In this document: in pieces, positions 49,731 through 57,222 of the stretch
How positions within the stretch are numbered: position 1 is the stretch's first letter
How the letters are laid out: each line of letters starts with the position of its first letter
Position numbers and translations under genes: made by a program
Notes under the pieces: generated by a model
The model's input: only the letters and a program-made list of their open reading frames with translations
What the model was told of the DNA's origin: nothing
Database searches by the model: none
From: JAVBLT01 sp031553315
Lineage (GTDB): Bacteria; Verrucomicrobiota; Kiritimatiellia; RFP12; DVOR01
NCBI GenBank assembly: GCA_031553315.1
Contig: JAVBLT010000001.1
Span: 82,897 to 146,896, forward strand
DNA length: 64,000 bases
Direction: 5' to 3'

Positions 49731-49829
49731 TTACTTGGCCGCCATTGCGGCACGCACACGAGCTTTGACCCGTTTGTTGCGCGCATCGCGGCGCTGGCGC
49801 TTGACGCGCTTTCTGAGTTGTTGTCCCAT
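49731..49829 (-). CDS. Very small basic protein (32 aa)
   Basis: The frame encodes MGQQLRKRVKRQ, then RRDARNKRVKARVR and AAMAAK: 14 of 32 residues are Lys or Arg and none is acidic except one Asp. Similar minute MGxx-RKxxKRKRR proteins occur, as I recall, in several PVC-group genomes, where they may be ribosome- or RNA-associated. It is not bTHX or L36 by sequence. It lies seven bases upstream of tRNA-Cys on the same strand and could be co-transcribed. No clear ribosome site is seen, so the call rests on composition and placement. Confidence 0.6.
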   Translation of the reverse strand: MGQQLRKRVKRQRRDARNKRVKARVRAAMAAK

Positions 49830-49906
49830 AACGGCGTCGTAATATATCAAATCACCCCGCCGAGAGCAACTCCTATTTTCACTTTTTCATATTTTTTTAA
49901 TTCTGG

Positions 49907-49936
49907 CTGACACAATCCTCGAAATCATGTTATACT
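49907..49936 (+). promoter_or_regulatory. Sigma-70 promoter of the M48 protease gene
   Basis: CTGACA (49907-49912), an 18-base spacer and TATACT (49931-49936) lie 25 bases before the ATG, which is preceded by TTGGAGG. Confidence 0.65.
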
Positions 49937-49961
49937 ATCCCTATAAATTTTTGGAGGGTAC

Positions 49962-51257
49962 ATGGGTCGGCTTCCACTTTGTTTTATCGGCGCCTTTCTC
50001 GGCGTTTTGCTCCTTTATGCGGGTTGCGTGGTCAACCCCGTGAGCGGCAAAACACAATTTTCCCTGATGAGCCAGGCCAGCGAGAAGGCCCTCGGCCGGG
50101 AAGCCGCCCCTCAGCAGATCCAGGCCGACGCCGGGATCGTGAGCGACGCCGCCCTCAATGCCTATGTGAACAGCGTGGGGCAGAAGCTCGCCGCCGTTTC
50201 GCACAGACCCGGCTGGGGCTACACCTTCCAGGTCGTCAACGCCACCTACGTCAACGCCTACGCCTTCCCCGACGGCACCATCTGCATCACTCGCGGCATG
50301 ATGGCGGAGCTCAAAGACGAAGCCCAGCTCGCCGCCGTCCTCAGCCACGAAATCGGCCACGTCTGCGCCCGGCACTCCGCCCAACAGCAGACCCAGGCCA
50401 CCCTCCTCCAGGGCGCATCGATCGGCGTGGCCGGCGCCCTCGCCGGCTCAAGCACCCTCGAAGGCTACGCCGAAGCCGCCGGCATCGTCTCCACCCTCGC
50501 CTCCCGGACCTGGCTCGCCAAATACAGCCGCACCGACGAATCGCAATCCGACGAACTCGGCCTCCACTACATGAAAAAAGCCGGCTACGACCCCCAGGCC
50601 ATGGTCGAGCTCATGGAAATACTGATGCGCGCCGGCGGCGGCACCCCCGGCCTCCTCGACCAGATGTTCGCCTCACACCCCATGAGCTCCGACCGCCGCG
50701 CAGCCGTCGCCGCCATGCTCGCCGGAACCCCGCCCGGCGGCGCCCGCAACGCCGCCGCCTTCCAAAAAGCCGTCGCCAAGCTCAACGCCCAGACCCCTGC
50801 CCTCAAAGCCCAGCAGCAAGCCCGGGCCCTCGCCGCCCAAGGCAACGCCCCCGCCGCCGCGTCACTCGTGAAAAAAGCCTGCGGCAACACCCCCGCCGAC
50901 CCCGCCGCCCTCATCGACCTCGCCCGATACCAGCTCCAGGCCAAAGACTACGCCGCCGCCGCCGCCACCGCCGGCCGCGGCCTCAGCCAGCTCCCCGAAA
51001 ACCGCGAGCTCCTCGCCGCCGCCCTCCAGGCCAACCTCTACCGGAAGCAATACACCCAGGCCCTCCCCCTCGCCGCCCGCCTCGAACAGGCCCTCGGCGA
51101 ACCCCACCCCGGCCTTTACTACGCCCGCGCCATCTGCCAGCGCGGCCTCAACCAAAACGCCCAGGCCGCCGCGACCTGCCGCCAAGGCCTCCGGCTCGAC
51201 CCCCAGGGCCCCTACGCCCCGCGCCTGAAAACCCTCTTATCACAAACAGGAAACTGA
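49962..51257 (+). CDS. M48 family periplasmic metalloprotease lipoprotein with TPR-like repeats (BepA-like)
   Basis: The signal sequence MGRLPLCFIGAFLGVLLLYA ends in a lipobox (YAGC), so the protein is lipid-anchored. The zinc site HEIGH is in AAVLSHEIGHVCARHSAQQ near residue 128, and the third ligand Glu is in ESQSDELGLHYMKKAGYDP. After LFASHPMSSDRRA-type motifs the C-terminal 150 residues form Ala-rich TPR-like helices (LIDLARYQLQAKDYAAAAAT, GLYYARAICQRGLNQNAQAA). BepA-type proteases clear stalled outer-membrane proteins. The 431 residues are near the family length. It is followed at once by folD. Confidence 0.9.
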   Translation: MGRLPLCFIGAFLGVLLLYAGCVVNPVSGKTQFSLMSQASEKALGREAAPQQIQADAGIVSDAALNAYVNSVGQKLAAVSHRPGWGYTFQVVNATYVNAYAFPDGTICITRGMMAELKDEAQLAAVLSHEIGHVCARHSAQQQTQATLLQGASIGVAGALAGSSTLEGYAEAAGIVSTLASRTWLAKYSRTDESQSDELGLHYMKKAGYDPQAMVELMEILMRAGGGTPGLLDQMFASHPMSSDRRAAVAAMLAGTPPGGARNAAAFQKAVAKLNAQTPALKAQQQARALAAQGNAPAAASLVKKACGNTPADPAALIDLARYQLQAKDYAAAAATAGRGLSQLPENRELLAAALQANLYRKQYTQALPLAARLEQALGEPHPGLYYARAICQRGLNQNAQAAATCRQGLRLDPQGPYAPRLKTLLSQTGN

Positions 51258-51260
51258 CCC

Positions 51261-52166
51261 ATGCCCGAAGCACGCATTTTAGACGGTAAAACCCTCGCCG
51301 CCCAAACCCGCGCCGACATCGCCCAGCGCACCGCCCGCCTCATCGACCAGACCGGCATCCGCCCCGGCCTGGGCGTGATCCTCGTGGGCGACGACCCCGC
51401 CTCCCACTCCTACGTGGCCGCCAAAGAAAAAGCCTGCGCCCAAGCCGGCATCTACTCCCGCGAAACACGCCTCCCCGCCGAGACCGACCAGCAGACCCTC
51501 CTCGGCCACATCGCCGCCATGAACGCCGACCCCCTCATCCACGGCATCCTCGTGCAGCTCCCCCTCCCCCCCCACCTCGATGAAAACACCGTGATCCGCG
51601 CCATCGACCCCGAAAAAGACGTCGACGGCTTCACCCCCGAAAACGTCGGCCGCATGATCATCGGCCAGCCCTGCTTCCTCCCCTGCACCCCCCACGGCGT
51701 CATCCACATGCTCCAAACAGCCGGAATCGAAACAAAAGGCAAACACGCCGTCGTCATCGGCCGCAGCAACATCGTCGGCAAGCCCCTCGCCCACCTGCTC
51801 ATGCGCAAAGCACCCGGCGGCAACGCCACAGTCACCGTCTGCCACACCGCCACCCCCGACATCGCCACCTTCACCCGCATGGCCGACATCGTCATCGTCG
51901 CCGCAGGCCGCCCCAACACCCTCACCGCCGAAATGGTCAAACCCGGAGCCACCGTGATCGACGTCGGCGTCAACCGCATCCCCGACCCCACAAAAGCCAG
52001 CGGCTTCAGGCTCGCGGGCGATGTCGACTATCCCGCCGTCAAAGCCGTCGCCGGCCTCATCACCCCCGTCCCCGGCGGCGTCGGCCCCATGACCATCACC
52101 ATGCTCCTCGAAAACACCTACCAATCCGCAGCCCGCAAAGCCACAACACAAAGGAGCCCCCGATGA
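51261..52166 (+). CDS. folD: Methylenetetrahydrofolate dehydrogenase/cyclohydrolase
   Basis: This bifunctional cytoplasmic enzyme interconverts methylene-, methenyl- and formyl-tetrahydrofolate. The catalytic Tyr/Lys pair is in SHSYVAAKEKACAQAG. HGILVQLPLPPHLDE, the NADP-binding VIGRSNIVGKPLAHLL and TPVPGGVGPMTITMLLENT are all intact. The 301 residues are standard. Its stop overlaps the start of the next gene (ATGA), so it begins a chain of coupled genes with the 656-aa protein, rsmB, yhcH-like and nadK. Confidence 0.97.
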   Translation: MPEARILDGKTLAAQTRADIAQRTARLIDQTGIRPGLGVILVGDDPASHSYVAAKEKACAQAGIYSRETRLPAETDQQTLLGHIAAMNADPLIHGILVQLPLPPHLDENTVIRAIDPEKDVDGFTPENVGRMIIGQPCFLPCTPHGVIHMLQTAGIETKGKHAVVIGRSNIVGKPLAHLLMRKAPGGNATVTVCHTATPDIATFTRMADIVIVAAGRPNTLTAEMVKPGATVIDVGVNRIPDPTKASGFRLAGDVDYPAVKAVAGLITPVPGGVGPMTITMLLENTYQSAARKATTQRSPR

Positions 52167-54133
52167 GCCACCCCCTCACCATCCTCGGCCCCGCCCTCTT
52201 CGAGCGCAGCCCCACCGGCGCCCCCCTCTCCCGCATCGGCACCATCTTCCTCAAAACACCCGGCCTCGTCACCGCGCCCGGCATCCACGCCATGCAGCGC
52301 CTCATGTGGATCGACCACCTCAACACCCGGCGGACCCAAGCCGGCCTCCCCCCCCTCACCGACCTCGAAGCCGAAGAGGAAATGGCCCAATCCGTCGACC
52401 TCCTCTTCGACGAAACCCACGTCCTCATCCGCCCCGAGCCCCAAAACATGCCCCTCGCCCTCCGCGGCGACGAACTCCTCCAGACCCTCGTCTCCAAGCG
52501 CAGCATCCGCTACCTCAACATCCAAAACACCCTCGTTCGCGACACCCTCCGCAAACGCGGCGAAGCCTGGCGCATGAGCCCCATCCCCCGTGAGGAAGCA
52601 GAAATCAAAACCCTCATCCGCACCGCCCGCACCGCCATCGCCGGCCTCCCCCTCTACTACTACAACACCCTCACCGGCACCCGCTTCCTCACCCTGGGCA
52701 GCTTCCGCCGCCTCCAAAACAAACCCCTCGAAACCATCCGCGCCCACCTCATCGAAATCGCCCGCAACGCCGCCTCCAAAAACCGCTTCGCAAACCCGGA
52801 GATCGACTTTTTTCCCAAACACTGCGGCATGACCCCCCAAGACTTCCAGGCCCACGACTTCGCCACCCTCCCCGAAGCCCCCCTGCGCGCCGCCTACACC
52901 GCCCTCCTGCACAAATTCGACCAGCTCGTGCCCGCACCCCTCAAAGAAGAACGCTTCGGAAACATGGACTGGCGCAAAGCCATGACCTCCGTCCTCCTTC
53001 CCCTCCAGGCCGAAGACGGCGTCATCACCGTCCTCGAAGGCCTCTCCCCCGAATTCTTCATGCAGATCGCATGGCTCCCCGGCGGCCGCATCGAAGAAGG
53101 CGAGCTCATGTTCGACCCCATCTTCGAAGAAGCCGACCGCGACCCCCACGACCAGGAGCTCCAAACCCTCTGCGACCACCGCGCCAGAGGCATCCTCCTC
53201 AACTACCTGCGCGAATACAGCAAAGTCGAATACGTCAACATCGGCCGCACCCGCCGATCCCTCTCAAAACGCACCGGCCAGGGACCCCGCGCCCACGTCT
53301 ACATCGTCGAGCTCAAAGAAACCACCCAGGAAAAAACATTCGTCAAAATCATCCGCTTCCAGCGCTGGACCATCTGCACCCACCTCCACGCCGGCAAAGG
53401 CCTTCTCGACTCCATCCTCGAATCGGAAGACTACACCGACTACGTCATGGACCGCCGCCTCGGCTGCCGCCAGATCGGCATGAACCTCCCCGAGAAAATG
53501 ACCCCCCGCCGCCTCCGCGAACACTACCGCAGCGCCATCTACCCCGACTTCTACTCCTGGGCCACCTACTTCGAGCGCGACTACATCAACGGCCGCGCCA
53601 CCGACAAAATTCCCCCCTCCTCCTACGCCAGCGCCCCCTTCAGCACCGCCTTCGCCCACCTCCTCGGAGCCGCCGCCGCCTGCAACATCGTCCTCGGCCG
53701 CGCACGCCTCGAATCCGGCCAAACCATCTTCGACGACGGCGACGAAGTCATCATCTTCGACCGCTTCATGATGCCCATCGACCTCATCGTCTCCGAGCCC
53801 ACCGGATCCTTCTCCAACTACCTCCGCCCCTTCGCCGACGACGCCCACATCTACGCCGACGCCATGAACCGCCGCAAACACCTCATGCCCAACTTCAACA
53901 CCGCCGCCGAAACCTACCTCACCGCCTTCGAAAACCGCTTCAGCCGCATCCAAAGCGACTACCGCAACCGCCGCCGCGCCTTCCACGCCCTCTTCCGCGA
54001 CCGCCCCTACAACCGCGACGGCAGCGTAGCCTACCGCTGGGAATGCCTCCTCAACCGCCTCGACACCATCACCCCCCAAGACCTCACCGCCATGATCCGC
54101 CGCCAAATCCACTTCGACGGAGCCACCCCATGA
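52163..54133 (+). CDS. Uncharacterised 656-residue cytoplasmic protein
   Basis: I do not recognise this family. It has no signal peptide or transmembrane helix. The N-terminal half contains ALFERSPTGAPLSRIGTIF and many Arg/Leu-rich helices. The C-terminal half has AHVYIVELKETTQEKTFVKI followed by IIRFQRWTICTHLHAGKG, then HLLGAAAACNIVLGRARLES and TIFDDGDEVIIFDRF. A Lys in a VKI strand and a later DDGDEVIIFD segment loosely recall protein-kinase-like folds, but the usual HxD...N motif is not evident. It is coupled to folD and rsmB by four-base overlaps at both ends, so it is expressed as part of the operon. Codons are extremely C-rich like its neighbours, with no sign of transfer. Confidence 0.75.
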   Translation: MSHPLTILGPALFERSPTGAPLSRIGTIFLKTPGLVTAPGIHAMQRLMWIDHLNTRRTQAGLPPLTDLEAEEEMAQSVDLLFDETHVLIRPEPQNMPLALRGDELLQTLVSKRSIRYLNIQNTLVRDTLRKRGEAWRMSPIPREEAEIKTLIRTARTAIAGLPLYYYNTLTGTRFLTLGSFRRLQNKPLETIRAHLIEIARNAASKNRFANPEIDFFPKHCGMTPQDFQAHDFATLPEAPLRAAYTALLHKFDQLVPAPLKEERFGNMDWRKAMTSVLLPLQAEDGVITVLEGLSPEFFMQIAWLPGGRIEEGELMFDPIFEEADRDPHDQELQTLCDHRARGILLNYLREYSKVEYVNIGRTRRSLSKRTGQGPRAHVYIVELKETTQEKTFVKIIRFQRWTICTHLHAGKGLLDSILESEDYTDYVMDRRLGCRQIGMNLPEKMTPRRLREHYRSAIYPDFYSWATYFERDYINGRATDKIPPSSYASAPFSTAFAHLLGAAAACNIVLGRARLESGQTIFDDGDEVIIFDRFMMPIDLIVSEPTGSFSNYLRPFADDAHIYADAMNRRKHLMPNFNTAAETYLTAFENRFSRIQSDYRNRRRAFHALFRDRPYNRDGSVAYRWECLLNRLDTITPQDLTAMIRRQIHFDGATP

Positions 54134-55362
54134 CCCCCCCCGACCCCCGCCGCGAAGCCCTCTTCGCCATCACCTGCTGGCTCACCCAAAAACAATTCCC
54201 CAACCGCCTCCTCAGCGACACCCCCCAAAGACCCTTCGTCACCGACCTCGTCTACACCACCCTCCGCCGCCACAACACCCTCGAATGGGTCCTCCGCCCC
54301 CTCGTCAAACACCTCCCCCACGGCGAAACCCACGCCGCCCTCCTCCTCGGCGCCGCCCAGCTCCTCTACATCCCCGCCATCCCCCCCTACGCCGCCATCA
54401 ACGAAACCGTCGAAGCCATCAAAAAAACCTCCCGCCGCGCCGCACCCTTCGTCAACGCCGTCCTCCAGGCCCTCAACCGCACCCCCCCCAACCTCCAAAA
54501 CGCCCCCCTCCACATCCGCCACTCCCACCCCAAAGCCCCCCTCGACCGCTGGATCACCGCCCACGGCCAACCCGCCGCCGAAGCCCTCTGCGCCTGGAAC
54601 AACCAACCCGCCCAAACCATCCTCCGCCTCCTGCCAAACCCCGGCGGCACCCTCCCCCCGCCCCCACCCGGCACACACCCCCACCCCGCCGACCCCATCC
54701 ACAGCCACATCATCCCCCGCGGCATCCGCATCGAAACCCTCCAAGGCTACAGCGAAGGCCACTTCGTCATCCAAGACCCAGCCACCCGAGCCGCCATCGA
54801 CCTCCTCCAGCTCCAGCCCCACCACACCGTCCTCGACGCCTGCGCCGCCCCCGGCGGCAAAACCGCCCAGATCGCCGCCCGCCTCACCACCGGCACCCTC
54901 ACCGCCGCCGACCTCCACCCCGACCGCCTCCAAACCCTCCGCGACACCCTCACCCGCACCCGCCACATCCACCGCACCACCCTCATCCAGCTCGACGCCA
55001 CCCACCCCCCATCCCCCGCCGACCCCACCTACGACCGCATCCTCCTCGACGCCCCCTGCACCAACACCGGCGTCCTCCAGCGCCGCCCCGACGCCCGCTG
55101 GCGCCTCACCCCCGCCCACCTCGCCCGCTGCACCGCCACCCAAGCCGCCCTCCTCCACGCCACCACCCTTCGCCTCAAACCCGGCGGCATCCTCGTCTAC
55201 TCCACCTGCAGCCTCGAACCCGAAGAAAACCAACACCAAATCCAAACCTTCCTCCAAACCCACCCCCACTTCGAGCCCGGCCCCGCCATCCAATACACCC
55301 CCCCCACACACCAGACCGACGGCGCCTACGCCGCCACCCTCATCAAAAGGAAAAACCCATGA
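54130..55362 (+). CDS. rsmB: 16S rRNA (cytosine-967-C5)-methyltransferase
   Basis: The ATG overlapping the previous stop gives 410 residues. Residues about 1-130 are the NusB-like RNA-binding domain (PFVTDLVYTTLRRHNTLEWV, PFVNAVLQALNR). The methyltransferase follows with SAM motif I VLDACAAPGGKTAQIA, the second Cys in LLDAPCTNTGVLQRRPD and the nucleophilic Cys in YSTCSLEPEENQ. The central linker is Pro-rich because of CCC codons. It belongs to the coupled folD-nadK chain. Confidence 0.93.
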   Translation: MTPPDPRREALFAITCWLTQKQFPNRLLSDTPQRPFVTDLVYTTLRRHNTLEWVLRPLVKHLPHGETHAALLLGAAQLLYIPAIPPYAAINETVEAIKKTSRRAAPFVNAVLQALNRTPPNLQNAPLHIRHSHPKAPLDRWITAHGQPAAEALCAWNNQPAQTILRLLPNPGGTLPPPPPGTHPHPADPIHSHIIPRGIRIETLQGYSEGHFVIQDPATRAAIDLLQLQPHHTVLDACAAPGGKTAQIAARLTTGTLTAADLHPDRLQTLRDTLTRTRHIHRTTLIQLDATHPPSPADPTYDRILLDAPCTNTGVLQRRPDARWRLTPAHLARCTATQAALLHATTLRLKPGGILVYSTCSLEPEENQHQIQTFLQTHPHFEPGPAIQYTPPTHQTDGAYAATLIKRKNP

Positions 55363-55820
55363 TCCTCGACCACCTCCAAAACGCCGAAACCTACACCCCC
55401 CTCCACCCCCTCCTCCCCCAAGCCATCGCCTTCCTCCGCGACCCCGCCACCCCCACCCTCCCCACCGGCCGCCACACCCTCCAGGGCGACAACCTCTTCG
55501 CCCTCATCCAAACCTACGAAACCCGCCACCCCGAAAACTGCACCCTCGAAACCCACAAAACCTATATCGACATCCAATACCTCCTCACCGGCACCGAATA
55601 CATCGGCTACGCCCCCCTCACCCCCACCCTCCCCGAAAAAACCCCCTACGACCCAAAAAAAGACATCGCCTTCTTCCACGGCACCGGCACCCCCCTCCCC
55701 CTCAACCCCGGCACCATCGCCATCCTCTACCCCCAAGACGCCCACGCCCCCGGCATCTGCGACGGAACCCCCGGCCCCATCCGCAAAATCGTCATCAAAA
55801 TCGCCGTAAACCCCACATGA
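55359..55820 (+). CDS. YhcH/YjgK/YiaL family protein
   Basis: The 153-residue cupin-like protein has GRHTLQGDNLFALIQTYETR, LETHKTYIDIQYLLTGTEYI and AILYPQDAHAPGICDGTPG, the pattern of the DUF386 (YhcH/EbgC) family with its conserved His, Glu and Asp residues for metal. EbgC-type members modulate a beta-galactosidase and YhcH is linked to sialic-acid use. Neither context is present here. Start and stop overlap rsmB and nadK by four bases. Confidence 0.9.
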   Translation: MILDHLQNAETYTPLHPLLPQAIAFLRDPATPTLPTGRHTLQGDNLFALIQTYETRHPENCTLETHKTYIDIQYLLTGTEYIGYAPLTPTLPEKTPYDPKKDIAFFHGTGTPLPLNPGTIAILYPQDAHAPGICDGTPGPIRKIVIKIAVNPT

Positions 55821-56686
55821 AAAACCTCGGCCTCATCGTCAACATCGCCAAACCCCACGCCCCCCAAGCCGTGCGCCAGCTCGCCCAGCTCGCCGCCCGC
55901 CACCGCATCACCCTCCACGCCGAAGAATGGGTCAGCCGCCTCGCACCCGGCATCACACCCTGCCCCGAAAGCAACCTCCCCGCCACCGTCGAAGGCGTCA
56001 TCACCCTCGGCGGCGACGGCACCCTCCTCAACGCCGCCCACCGCCTCACCGGCACCAGCCTCCCCCTCATCGGCTTCAACATCGGCACCCTCGGCTACCT
56101 CACCACCGTCAACCAAGACGGCTTCGACACCACCCTCGCCGCCCTCGCCCAAAACAACCACCGCATCGAACACCGCACCACCCTCACCGCCACCATCCAC
56201 CGCGCCGGCCACCCCCACCGAACCCTCCTCGACGCCCTCAACGACATCGTCGTCACCCGCGGCCCCACCGGCCGCGCCCTCACCCTCGAGCTCTTCCTCA
56301 ACGACACCTTCCTCTGCCGCTACGTCTGCGACGGCCTCATCATCGCCACCCCCACCGGTTCCACCGCCTACTCCCTCTCCGCCGGCGGCCCCATCCTCCT
56401 GCCCGGCACCCCCGCCACCGTCATCAGCGCCATCTCCCCCCACGCCCTCACCGCCCGCCCCCTCGTCATCCCCGATTCCACCCCCATCACCCTCCGCCAC
56501 CTCAGCGTAGACCTCCCCTGGATGGCCTTCTCCGACGGCCAGGAAGATGTTTCCCTCCTCCCCGAAGACACCATCCGCATCACCCGCAGCCCCCGCCAAG
56601 TCCCCCTCATCATCCCCCACGGCAACGACCCCCTCTCCGCCCTCTCCCGCAAGCTCGGCTGGGGCCGCCGCAACGAAACCTTCTAA
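55817..56686 (+). CDS. nadK: NAD kinase
   Basis: It makes NADP from NAD and ATP or polyphosphate. The GGDGTLLNAAHRL motif with the catalytic Asp is near residue 60. NIGTLGYLT and TPTGSTAYSLSAGGP follow, then SPHALTARPLVIPDSTPITL near the C-terminus. The 289 residues are typical. It closes the overlapping operon that starts at folD. NADP supply is loosely related to FolD. Confidence 0.96.
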   Translation: MKNLGLIVNIAKPHAPQAVRQLAQLAARHRITLHAEEWVSRLAPGITPCPESNLPATVEGVITLGGDGTLLNAAHRLTGTSLPLIGFNIGTLGYLTTVNQDGFDTTLAALAQNNHRIEHRTTLTATIHRAGHPHRTLLDALNDIVVTRGPTGRALTLELFLNDTFLCRYVCDGLIIATPTGSTAYSLSAGGPILLPGTPATVISAISPHALTARPLVIPDSTPITLRHLSVDLPWMAFSDGQEDVSLLPEDTIRITRSPRQVPLIIPHGNDPLSALSRKLGWGRRNETF

Positions 56687-56726
56687 AAAAGAATCGACCC
56701 GTCCCGAAAAAATCGAAACGGGTCGA
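56683..56726 (-). terminator. Terminator of the beta-flower protein gene
   Basis: TCGACCCGT (56694-56702) pairs perfectly with ACGGGTCGA (56718-56726) around a 15-base loop. On the minus strand it is followed by TTCTTTTTTAG. It also folds at the end of the nadK transcript, but without a T tract on that strand. Confidence 0.7.
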
Positions 56727-56746
56727 AGAAAATCAATGAACAACTC

Positions 56747-57064
56747 CTAATCCACATCGGCCGCCCCCGGCGGCAGCAATGCCGGACCCGGGCCGCCCGC
56801 CTCAAGATCAAAAGGTTCAGGAAGGTCACAAATCGCATCAGGCTTCCTGCCCACGCCCGGCTTATCCCCGATCGGGTTCTCCTCAAACAGGTAAAACCGG
56901 TTCTCGGCAAACACACTGCCGATATAATGGCCCGCCGAATCCACAGCGTCATTGTCATTCCACGGGAAACACCCCACCCATTTTCCGGCAGGCGTGAAAA
57001 GCTCGCATCCTTTTTGAACAAGAATACAGGCGCCAAACGAGTTGTACAGGCGTTTTACATCCAT
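56747..57064 (-). CDS. 4-fold beta-flower domain protein
   Basis: The ATG at 57064 follows a strong AAGGAGG and gives 105 residues: MDVKRLYNSFGACILVQKGC, then ELFTPAGKWVGCFPW and DSAGHYIGSVFAENRFYLFE. The repeated short strands (LYN..G, LFTPAGKWVG, VDSAGHYIGSV, RFYLF) are the pattern of the small 4-fold beta-flower proteins, whose function is unknown to me. The C-terminal 35 residues are Pro/Gly/Asp-rich. It has its own promoter and terminator and is divergent from the InlB-repeat gene. Confidence 0.72.
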   Translation of the reverse strand: MDVKRLYNSFGACILVQKGCELFTPAGKWVGCFPWNDNDAVDSAGHYIGSVFAENRFYLFEENPIGDKPGVGRKPDAICDLPEPFDLEAGGPGPALLPPGAADVD

Positions 57065-57089
57065 GATAACCTCCTTCAGTTTTGCGGCC

Positions 57090-57118
57090 ATACTACACCC
57101 TCCACACAAAAACGGCAA
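57090..57118 (-). promoter_or_regulatory. Candidate promoter of the beta-flower protein gene
   Basis: On the minus strand TTGCCG (57118-57113), a 17-base spacer and TAGTAT (57095-57090) lie 25 bases before the ATG. Confidence 0.5.
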
Positions 57119-57222
57119 CCCAAAACCCAAAAAGAAATTTATTTTCACAAACATTTTGAAAAATTACCCCCAAAGCCACTACTCATATTACAGAGACCAC
57201 AAACAAAACACCGGAGCCGGAA

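Noticed and set aside
53071..54129. A long N-terminal extension of rsmB reading through the previous gene in another frame
   Set aside because: It is an Arg/Pro/His-rich shadow of the 656-aa gene. The NusB-like domain begins at the ATG that overlaps the previous stop.
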